Shown piece after piece: positions 57,998-64,000 of a stretch of 64,000 nucleotides of DNA. This stretch comes from Bacillus tequilensis KCTC 13622. Its GTDB lineage: Bacteria; Bacillota; Bacilli; Bacillales; Bacillaceae. The position numbers were made by a program, and so were the translations under genes. The stretch is taken from the NCBI RefSeq assembly GCF_000507145.1, contig NZ_AYTO01000034.1:676146-740145 (forward strand), in the 5' to 3' direction. Below the pieces are notes generated by a model. The model was not told where the DNA came from, did not search any database, and was given only the letters and a program-made list of their open reading frames with translations. Each line of letters opens with the position of its first letter. Position 1 is the stretch's first letter.

Positions 57998-59761
57998 TTA
58001 TTTCCGTTTTAAATTAACACCGATCGCCGCGCCGTTTCTGCTTGAATCAGCTACGCCTTTAAAAGTGCCGTTTTCATGGTCGATAGAGATGCTTTGCACG
58101 TTGCCGATATCAACTGGACTTTTGCCGAATTTATGTCCCATGCCGTTTAGTTTGCTGAGGACATCTTCAGGAACTCCATCTTCGTAGCGGTAGGAGCTCA
58201 TGCTGTTTGTGTAAATTCTCGGCTCTTCGACTGCTGCTTTTAACTCCATGCCGTATTCGATGTGATAGAGAATGGTTTGCAAAACAGATGAAATAATGGT
58301 GGCCCCGCCCGGAGATCCGACGGTGAGAACAGGCTTGTCATCCTTAAATAAAATCGTCGGGGTCATGCTGCTCAAAGGCCGCTTGTTCGGCTGTACTTCG
58401 TTGGCACCGCCTGGAACCGCATCAAAATCCGTTAATTCATTATTTAAAATGACCCCGTAATTAGGGACCATAATACCGGTTCCGAATAGCTGTTCAATTG
58501 TCGTCGTATAGGAAACAACATTTCCCCAGCGGTCGGCAACTGTGAAGTGGGTTGTTTGGCCTTCTACTTTGTCTTCAGGCTGTTTGACTTGCTTATAGTT
58601 TGCCGATCCTTCTTGGTATTTCCAAGGGTCGCCGGCTTTCGGCTTTTTATTGACTTGATCCAGGCTGATTAATTGCTGGCGTTCTTTAATATAATCGGGA
58701 TGAAGCAGGCCTTTGAGAGGAACGTTTACAAATTCGGGATCACCAGCGTAAGACGCACGGTCGGCATATGACAAATGCATCGTTTCCGCAAGCAGCTGAT
58801 ATTTTTCCCAAGAGCGGGCGTCGTATTGTGAAAGGTTAAAATCATCAAGAATTTTCAGCATTTGCAATAAAAAAATACCGCCAGAGCTTGGAGGAGGAGG
58901 AGTGGCGATTCGATAGCCTTGATAGTCTCCCCAAATCGGTTCATCGATGGTAATGTCATAATTTTCTAAATCTTTTTTTGTCATTGATCCGCCGAAATCC
59001 TGCACGGTGTCAGAAAGCGCTTTGGCGAATTTTCCTTTATAAAAAGCGTTAGTGCCTTTTGAACGAATGAGCTTAAATGTTTTTGCCAAATCCTTCTGAA
59101 CCAGTGTATCGCCTTCTTTAAGCGGCTTGCCATTTGGCAAAAATACATCCTTTGCGGCAGTCCGCGACAGCTTTTCCTGATAATCAGAAATGGCATCCGC
59201 CAACACTGAATCAATCGGAAATCCTTTTTCAGCGAGTTGAATAGAAGGGGTGATTAATTGCTTCATTGAACGGGTTCCCCATTTATCCAAGGCTTCTTCC
59301 AGCCCTTTCAGCGTACCTGGAACACCGACGGCAGTACCTTTTGTCACACGTTCAGAGAAAGGAATCGCTTTGCCGTCTTCATCAAGAAACATGTCAGGAG
59401 CTGCGCCTGCTGGAGCACGTTCCCGGCTGTCTATGATGGTTGTATCCTTTGTTTTTCCATCATACACCATCATAAAGCCGCCGCCGCCAATGCCTGACAT
59501 CATCGGCTCTGTGACATTGAGGGCAAATTGAATGGCAACCGCCGCGTCAATGGCATTTCCTCCTTTTTTCAACACATCAGCACCGACTTCTGAAGCGAGA
59601 GGATGTGCAGTGGCAACCATGCCATCTTTTCCAACGTCTACTTGTTTGTACTCGTCATAGCTTTTGGGCGGCTTTTTCGCTTCCGCATGAAAAGGGACAC
59701 TTCCAGCGACTAACAGGACACAAAGCAGAGCTGTTAAACAGACGTTCACCGTTCTTTTCAT
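57998..59761 (-). CDS. ggt: Secreted gamma-glutamyltranspeptidase Ggt
   Basis: The 587-aa precursor degrades extracellular glutathione and polyglutamate. A Sec signal peptide (VCLTALLCVLLVAGSVPFHAEA) comes first. Self-cleavage occurs before the threonine in VEGQTTHFTVADRWGN (Thr403 in B. subtilis numbering), giving large and small subunits. Substrate-binding blocks SSMTPTILF and GSPGGATIISSV are intact. In 168 it is expressed late and depends on ComQXPA. TAGGAGGGAG lies before the ATG. Confidence 0.96.
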   Translation of the reverse strand: MKRTVNVCLTALLCVLLVAGSVPFHAEAKKPPKSYDEYKQVDVGKDGMVATAHPLASEVGADVLKKGGNAIDAAVAIQFALNVTEPMMSGIGGGGFMMVYDGKTKDTTIIDSRERAPAGAAPDMFLDEDGKAIPFSERVTKGTAVGVPGTLKGLEEALDKWGTRSMKQLITPSIQLAEKGFPIDSVLADAISDYQEKLSRTAAKDVFLPNGKPLKEGDTLVQKDLAKTFKLIRSKGTNAFYKGKFAKALSDTVQDFGGSMTKKDLENYDITIDEPIWGDYQGYRIATPPPPSSGGIFLLQMLKILDDFNLSQYDARSWEKYQLLAETMHLSYADRASYAGDPEFVNVPLKGLLHPDYIKERQQLISLDQVNKKPKAGDPWKYQEGSANYKQVKQPEDKVEGQTTHFTVADRWGNVVSYTTTIEQLFGTGIMVPNYGVILNNELTDFDAVPGGANEVQPNKRPLSSMTPTILFKDDKPVLTVGSPGGATIISSVLQTILYHIEYGMELKAAVEEPRIYTNSMSSYRYEDGVPEDVLSKLNGMGHKFGKSPVDIGNVQSISIDHENGTFKGVADSSRNGAAIGVNLKRK

Positions 59762-59945
59762 ATTCTCCCTCCTATATGAAGCTGTTCTGTTACAATCTTA
59801 GCGTAAGAAAATTACAGCGTTTTCACAAGTGACAAATGGTATATTATACAGAATATTCACTCGTTTTTCTGTGCAAAATTGATTATAATGTGATAAGCCA
59901 TGTGCTATATTAGAATCAGCATACAGATGAAGAAAGGACTGCTAT

Positions 59946-60176
59946 ATGTATTTAACAATTAAAGAAACAGCAGAATATACAAATCTTTCAGAGGATTATA
60001 TTAAAAGCTTGGTGCTTGAAGGAAAAATCAGAGCCGTTCATGACGGTGAGCAATTTTTGATTTTTAAGGAGCAGTTCAAAACGCATCTCGAACAGCTGGA
60101 GAATTACAAAGCGCTCGTGCAGGAAATCTTAAATGAACCGATTCCGGAAGATATTGATGTAAAGGATGAGGATTAG
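59946..60176 (+). CDS. yoeD: Excisionase-type HTH protein YoeD
   Basis: A 76-aa protein starting MYLTIKETAEYTNLSEDYIK, the winged-helix of the MerR/excisionase (Xis) DNA-binding class, with VLEGKIRAVHDGEQFLIFKE as the wing. GAAAGGA lies upstream. Its place beside integrase yoeC suggests an old excision-control role. A hairpin terminator (GACACAATTT/AAATTGTGTC) follows. Confidence 0.82.
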   Translation: MYLTIKETAEYTNLSEDYIKSLVLEGKIRAVHDGEQFLIFKEQFKTHLEQLENYKALVQEILNEPIPEDIDVKDED

Positions 60177-60206
60177 GACACAATTTCAAATTGTGTCTTT
60201 TTTTGT
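60177..60206 (+). terminator. Terminator of yoeD
   Basis: GACACAATTT and AAATTGTGTC form a 10-bp stem followed by seven T. Confidence 0.85.
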
Positions 60207-60370
60207 ATAACTTTTTGAAGACAGTGAAAAAAACAAGGCATCAGATTTTGTTCTAAGAGGCTTTTCGATGATAACTAAGGGGATATGTATCAAATAGATT
60301 AAAAGCTTTATAAGTATCTTTAAAAGCCGTTTAAGAGGAAGGGGGTTTTTGAAAGCAATTTACCCTCCTC

Positions 60371-60470
60371 ATGTAACACTATGTATATTATGTTACATAA
60401 ATGCCGTGACACTTTGACTTTCAACGTTTATCAGCTATAATAGTAACATAGACCTCAAAATGTTACATAA
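60371..60470 (+). promoter_or_regulatory. yoeC promoter flanked by two inverted repeats
   Basis: TTGACT (60414-60419) and TATAAT (60436-60441) are 16 bases apart. ATGTAACA/TGTTACAT (60371-60378 and 60391-60398) lies upstream, and GTAACAT/ATGTTAC (60443-60449 and 60460-60466) covers the start region. The shared half-site suggests one repressor binding both. Confidence 0.65.
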
Positions 60471-60492
60471 CGGTTTTTTAAGGAGTTTTTTG

Positions 60493-61038
60493 ATGCATAT
60501 TGTACAGCCGATTCGCAGTTTAGAAAAAATCCAAGAAGTAAAACAATATTTGCTAAACAAAAACAAGCGGGACTACTTTCTTTTTATTTTCGGCATCAAC
60601 AGCGCGCTCCGCATCTCTGATATTTTGCCGCTGCAAGTGAAGGATGTTAAAAATAAAGATCATTTATGGGCAACAGAAAGCAAAACGAAAAAGAAGAGGA
60701 AGATCCTGATTTTAGAATCGCTGAAGCAGGAAATATACGAGTATACGAAAGACATGAAAGAAAACGAATATCTATTTAAGTCTGTCCGGACCAGGAAGCC
60801 GATTTCCCGCATTCAGGCCTACAGGATTTTAAGAGAGGCCGCGGCGGTGTGCGGTCTTGAGGAAATAGGTACGCACACGCTCCGGAAAACGTTCGGCTAT
60901 CATTTTTATCAGCGGACAAAAGATATCGCCGAGCTGCAGAGAATACTGAATCATTCATCACCCTCGATTACAATGCGGTATATCGGTATTGATGAAGATA
61001 CGACAAGAGCCGCTTATAAGGTTTTTGGAGGGCTCTAA
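60493..61038 (+). CDS. yoeC: Tyrosine recombinase/integrase YoeC
   Basis: ATG 60493 (AGGAG eight bases upstream) gives 181 residues, the catalytic domain only, without the N-terminal arm-binding domain of full phage integrases. The active site is visible: Arg in INSALRISDILPLQ, the HTLRKTFGYHFYQ box (His-x2-Arg), and Tyr in ITMRYIGID. It lies 53 bases before a tRNA-Arg gene, the typical place for an integrase whose att site is in the tRNA. Confidence 0.88.
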   Translation: MHIVQPIRSLEKIQEVKQYLLNKNKRDYFLFIFGINSALRISDILPLQVKDVKNKDHLWATESKTKKKRKILILESLKQEIYEYTKDMKENEYLFKSVRTRKPISRIQAYRILREAAAVCGLEEIGTHTLRKTFGYHFYQRTKDIAELQRILNHSSPSITMRYIGIDEDTTRAAYKVFGGL

Positions 61039-61091
61039 TACAAATCGCTTGAAAATATCGATCATCAGAGCTACTATATAAATTATCCAAA

Positions 61092-61164
61092 GCTCTAGTA
61101 GCACAGCGGATAGTGCAGCAGTTTCCTAAACTGCAGGTCGGGAGTTCGAATCTCTCCTAGAGCG
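61092..61164 (+). tRNA. tRNA-Arg (anticodon CCT)
   Basis: Acceptor stem GCTCTAG/CTAGAGC, anticodon stem-loop GCAGT-TTCCTAA-ACTGC (anticodon CCT, reads AGG), and T-arm GGGAG-TTCGAAT-CTCTC... are all present. CCA is not encoded. TTTTTT follows as terminator. An integrase just upstream and phage genes just downstream mark it as an integration site. Confidence 0.93.
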
Positions 61165-61198
61165 TTTTTTAAATGAGATGGGTTCGGATTAATCACAT

Positions 61199-61250
61199 CT
61201 AAAAACAGCAAAAACCCTTGTGAAACAGGGGTTTTTGCTGTTTTTAGGAG
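61199..61250. terminator. Very long hairpin terminator after the tRNA
   Basis: CTAAAAACAGCAAAAACCC and GGGTTTTTGCTGTTTTTAG form a 19-bp stem. It is symmetrical in A/T-runs and would stop transcription from either side. Confidence 0.85.
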
Positions 61251-61629
61251 TTTTTCAATTGGACGAGAATATGGTGGAAAACGATGTGAATTTATTTCTT
61301 TTTGCACATTGCTATAGAATCGATTTTACACTGGGCATTTTTTTAAATAAGTACAGTGTGTTTCGTGTATCTTCTTCACGAAGTTCTTTAATGACATGTG
61401 AATAATAATTAAGGGTGGTATCTATCTTCGCATGTGATGGAGGCCTCCGCATTACAGTAATAATGCAAATGTGGCCCGTTTTGTTGAGTGGGGAAGATTA
61501 CAGAAGATGAATAACAGGCTTGACCTATCCGGACAAAACAGCTGTCAGTGTGGAATTGGGCAGCGCCGCAAATTGATCGACACCCCAGAGGTGTTTTTAT
61601 GTTGCCTCTAAGGAGGTGATAACAAGAAA
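61251..61629. other. Prophage-remnant spacer
   Basis: No intact gene. ACACC-ccag-GGTGT with TTTT at about 61580-61600 resembles a phage terminator ahead of a lysis cassette, and AAGGAGGTGATAAC at 61610 is a strong ribosome site that once served the holin gene. Scraps such as NWAAPQID are the only coding traces. Confidence 0.45.
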
Positions 61630-61905
61630 CGGCGGATACTACTGTGTTTATTAATTTTGAAACATTGGATTTAGCGAGAGTTTACCTGTTTGGTGGTGTG
61701 AAGTACCTCGATTACTGCTGGTTCTCAGCATCTTGACGTAATAACAGGTGTAATTAAGGTTTGGAAATTCAAAAAGCAGCGGAGCCGGAGCGCTTGCTTC
61801 AGTTATGTATGAAAATCATCGTAGCAAATATTATAGATACAATCCTCAATCTGAACGGTGTCCTGACATTTGGAACCGTTCTTTTTTATATCACCATCCA
61901 CAATA
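61630..61905 (+). pseudogene. Holin remnant (phage_holin_4 type), fused to the amidase
   Basis: Holin sequence appears in successive frames: FINFETLDLARVYLFGGVKY, then [20 protein letters not shown], then [20 protein letters not shown] and VLFYI. The last part is in frame with the downstream amidase and runs straight into its second catalytic strand, so the end of the holin gene and the start of the amidase gene have been deleted. Confidence 0.75.
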
Positions 61906-62786
61906 CAGCAAACGACGCGTCAGCCGCTAACGAGATCAGCTATATGATCGGGAATACAAGCTCGACAAGCTTTCACTTTGCAGTCGATGACAAAGAGGTG
62001 CGGCAGGGCATCCATACAAATCGTAACGCGTGGCACACTGGAGACGGCACATACGGCACTGGTAACCGTAAATCTATCGGGGTTGAAATCTGCTACAGCA
62101 AGTCTGGAGGCCCTAAATACAAGGCAGCAGAAAAGCTGGCAATCAAGTTTGTGGCGCAGCTGCTTAAAGAGCGCGGCCGGGGAATTGATCGTGTCCGCAA
62201 GCATCAGGATTGGAACGGAAAATATTGCCCGCACCGTATTTTGTCAGAGGGAAGATGGGATGAGGTTAAGGCTACCATTGAAAAAGAATTGAGGGCGCTG
62301 GGCGGGAAAACATCTTCTAAACCGTCATCGTCTGCGCCTAAAGCTTCTGGAGGCACTTACACAGTCAAAAAGGGCGATACTCTTTCCGTAATTGCAAAAG
62401 AGCACGAGGTAAGCATGGCAACCCTACAAAGCTTGAACGGTATCAAAAATCCGAACTTGATCAAGGTCGGCCAAGTATTAAAGCTCATAAGTTCGAGCAC
62501 TTCAAGCCCTAAACCAAGCAGCAAAAAAACGTCATTTGCGCTGCCTTCTGGTGTCATTAGAGTAACAAGACCTATGCGAAAAGGGGATGACGTAAGGCGG
62601 ATTCAAAATGCTCTGGCGGCTCTTTACTTCTATCCAGATAAAGGGGTGAAGAATAACGCCATTGATGGCGTGTATGGACCGAAAACAGCAAACACGGTCA
62701 AACGGTTTCAGTCAGTAAATGGTCTGTCTGCTGACGGCATTTATGGGCCTAAGACTAAAGTGAAACTTGAAGAGTTCTTGAAATAA
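61761..62786 (+). CDS. N-acetylmuramoyl-L-alanine amidase (XlyA-like), N-terminus replaced by holin sequence
   Basis: This endolysin cuts the bond between muramic acid and the peptide stem. The amidase_2 domain (about residues 48-185) starts at [14 protein letters not shown], so the usual first 25-30 residues are missing, though the zinc ligands are kept: His in IHNTAND, VRKHQDW and KYCPHRI. A LysM domain ([20 protein letters not shown], about 199-244) and a peptidoglycan-binding domain (about 265-340) follow. The frame opens at TTG 61761 with a weak ribosome site. It may be inactive. Confidence 0.75.
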   Translation: MEIQKAAEPERLLQLCMKIIVANIIDTILNLNGVLTFGTVLFYITIHNTANDASAANEISYMIGNTSSTSFHFAVDDKEVRQGIHTNRNAWHTGDGTYGTGNRKSIGVEICYSKSGGPKYKAAEKLAIKFVAQLLKERGRGIDRVRKHQDWNGKYCPHRILSEGRWDEVKATIEKELRALGGKTSSKPSSSAPKASGGTYTVKKGDTLSVIAKEHEVSMATLQSLNGIKNPNLIKVGQVLKLISSSTSSPKPSSKKTSFALPSGVIRVTRPMRKGDDVRRIQNALAALYFYPDKGVKNNAIDGVYGPKTANTVKRFQSVNGLSADGIYGPKTKVKLEEFLK

Positions 62787-62825
62787 TAGAAGAAGCCCTT
62801 CTTAAAAGAGGGGCTCCTTTTCTAA

Positions 62826-63125
62826 CTATATTGTTTTAAGGTGTTCTTTAATTTGTTCAATAACTTGCTTAAGCCATTCTAATGGAGTTATATCATCTTC
62901 AGGAAAGTATATACCATCAGCTGCTTTTTCTATAAATTCATTCTTATCTGCTTCAGAATAATTACTATTTACAAACTCAGTTAGTGCTATTAAATCTCTT
63001 TCTTTTAGCTTTTGTGATGCTTCATTTAGATATTCATTAAGAGCATCTTCAGGAGAATCTATATCTTGGTGGAAATGTCCGCCGAGAAATCTAAATACAG
63101 GATCAGAAACTTCGATTTCAATCAT
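62826..63125 (-). CDS. CdiI-type immunity protein (second copy)
   Basis: A 99-aa acidic protein starting MIEIEVSDPVFRFLGGHFHQ. The FxGGxFHQDxxSPExAL block and the C-terminal DITPLEWLKQVIEQIKEHL align with the neighbour at 63136-63426; the two are about one-third to one-half identical by eye. The family is annotated as contact-dependent inhibition immunity. It lies 10 bases after the first copy, in the toxin operon. Confidence 0.75.
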   Translation of the reverse strand: MIEIEVSDPVFRFLGGHFHQDIDSPEDALNEYLNEASQKLKERDLIALTEFVNSNYSEADKNEFIEKAADGIYFPEDDITPLEWLKQVIEQIKEHLKTI

Positions 63126-63135
63126 TGCTTATATA

Positions 63136-63426
63136 CTAAATAGCCTCTTTTATTTCTGTAATTACTTTTTTCAACCATTGTAAAGGAGTTAAATCGATTG
63201 CCGGAAAATAAATCTCCGTATTTGATTTTATAAAACTTTCTTTCTCTTGATCAGACATGTTTTCATTTATAAACTCTTCACAAAATTTTATTGTGAAAAC
63301 TAAGCATTCTTTACTTGATTCAGCTATAAATTCTTTCAAAGCTTGTTCTGGTGAACCCATGTCCTGGTGAAATGTTCCTTCTAAAAAATCACTTAATTCT
63401 TCCAGAGTATCATAATTCTCGTACAT
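63136..63426 (-). CDS. CdiI-type immunity protein (first copy)
   Basis: A 96-aa acidic protein with FLEGTFHQDMGSPEQALKEF near the start and IDLTPLQWLKKVITEIKEAI at the end. It follows the toxin gene by 18 bases, the standard place for a cognate immunity gene. It should bind and block the RNase A-like toxin tail. The second copy may cover toxin variants or be an orphan. Confidence 0.78.
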   Translation of the reverse strand: MYENYDTLEELSDFLEGTFHQDMGSPEQALKEFIAESSKECLVFTIKFCEEFINENMSDQEKESFIKSNTEIYFPAIDLTPLQWLKKVITEIKEAI

Positions 63427-63444
63427 TGTTATTCAGAACTCCTT

Positions 63445-64000
63445 TTATTTTGTAGGATAGCCAGTTAAAATAAACTCCCCATTTTTACTCTTTTTCAATA
63501 CTATTGTAGCGTTGGTAACATCCTTAGCAACATTTGAACCTTTTTCTACCCTTCTGCCGAGAACTTCTCCATCACCTTTGTATCTTAAAGGAAGAGTAGG
63601 TCTACTTGTAGGATTAGAGAGCCATTTTTTTATTTTACTAATGTTTTTTGGATCACTTAGAACTGAACTGGCGACTTTTTCTGCAGTAGCTCTATCTTTA
63701 AATGAAGAAGACCCAGAGATTTTTGTATCTTTTATTAAACGTTGAAATAATTCGCCATCAGTCTTCCCAACATGTTTTTCTATAAGATGCCCGCCTTTTG
63801 CTTCATGAGCAGCTAATCCGCCGCCAGGTGCGAGAGGGGTACTATCACCTTGTTTGGCATTACCTATACCCGTGTTGTTAGACGTTTCAGTTCTTCTGAG
63901 AACACTCTCTTTTTTATCTTCCGCAATGCTTTTTAGCAGCGGAGTATTTTTCACGTTAATGGTTTTCTCAGCATCTTGAAGGATTCCTTCTAATGCAGGA
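63445..64000 (-). CDS. Polymorphic toxin C-terminus, RNase A-like (partial, runs off the right edge)
   Basis: The frame is open to the edge of the window (codons before 63954 read PALEGILQDAEKTIN), so only the C-terminal 184 residues are seen; GTG 63954 is not the start. The tail GGGLAAHEAKGGHLIEKHVG, SSFKDRATAEKVASSVL, ISKIKKWLSN and ATIVLKKSKNGEFILTGYPT matches the bacterial CdiA-CT RNase A domain: conserved His in HEAKGGH and EKHVG, Lys/Arg-rich middle, YPT end. The N-terminus is probably an LXG secretion domain, as is common in Bacillus; that part is not visible. Confidence 0.8.
   Translation of the reverse strand, partial: PALEGILQDAEKTINVKNTPLLKSIAEDKKESVLRRTETSNNTGIGNAKQGDSTPLAPGGGLAAHEAKGGHLIEKHVGKTDGELFQRLIKDTKISGSSSFKDRATAEKVASSVLSDPKNISKIKKWLSNPTSRPTLPLRYKGDGEVLGRRVEKGSNVAKDVTNATIVLKKSKNGEFILTGYPTK

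Noticed and set aside
61095..61307. Minus-strand 70-aa ORF containing GEIRTPDLQFRK
   Set aside because: It is the antisense of the tRNA-Arg and its terminator, a common false protein call.

Overview
The window is a stretch of the replication-terminus region of a Bacillus subtilis-group chromosome, written in the opposite sense to the usual B. subtilis 168 map. It carries rtp with its two Ter sites, then proH-proJ, gltC/gltAB, ggt, and most of the yoa/yox genes in 168-like order (order judged from memory of 168, not a search). Proteins such as XynA and RTP look nearly identical to the 168 versions. Gene content differs enough in places (no yoaU/V/W, yoaDCB collapsed, a new 36-43 kb block, an alcohol dehydrogenase next to xynA) that it is probably a sister strain or species rather than 168.

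Layout. 1-8.4 kb: the 3' part of a Rap phosphatase gene cut by the window edge, several small or decayed ORFs, the xylanase gene xynA, a secreted protein, a zinc alcohol dehydrogenase and the amine oxidase yobN. 8.4-14.8 kb: a rifampin-phosphotransferase-type gene (named pps in 168) behind a structured leader, beta-lactamase penP, yoaZ and a CPBP protease. 14.8-25.2 kb: small membrane proteins and the yoaT, yozG-yoaS, yoaR-yozF, yoaQ, yoaP, yoaO and oxdD genes. 25.2-35.6 kb: a probable third Ter site, a diacetyl-reductase-like SDR, pectin lyase pelB, yoaK, expansin yoaJ, yoaI, the stump of the chemoreceptor yoaH, and the sigma-W-type genes yoaG and yoaF, then the molybdoenzyme yoaE. 35.7-36.25 kb: a complete-looking SAM riboswitch followed only by scraps of yoaD and its operon. 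36.3-43.2 kb: a strain-specific block with a MarR repressor, an ABC exporter broken by two frameshifts, two tandem class-3 lipase-like genes and a broken arylsulfotransferase. 43.3-60.2 kb: conserved core genes yoaA, yoxBCD, rtp, proHJ, gltC/gltAB, yogA (frameshifted), gltR, ggt and yoeD. 60.4-64 kb: integrase yoeC next to a tRNA-Arg(CCT), a prophage lysis remnant in which a holin is fused to an amidase by deletion, and two immunity genes plus the 3' end of a polymorphic toxin gene with an RNase A-like tail.

How it works together. One theme is use of plant material: xylanase, pectin lyase, expansin and oxalate decarboxylase lie within about 27 kb. A second is ammonium and osmotic metabolism (gltAB with GltC; proHJ). 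The third is fork arrest: TerI and the site near 25.25 kb share one polarity and TerII has the other, forming a replication trap. The tRNA-linked end is an integration hotspot. Many frameshifts and deletion scars lie between conserved genes. Most look like real gene decay, but single-base lesions in long ORFs (ABC ATPase, second permease, arylsulfotransferase, yogA) should be checked against reads before they are called biology.
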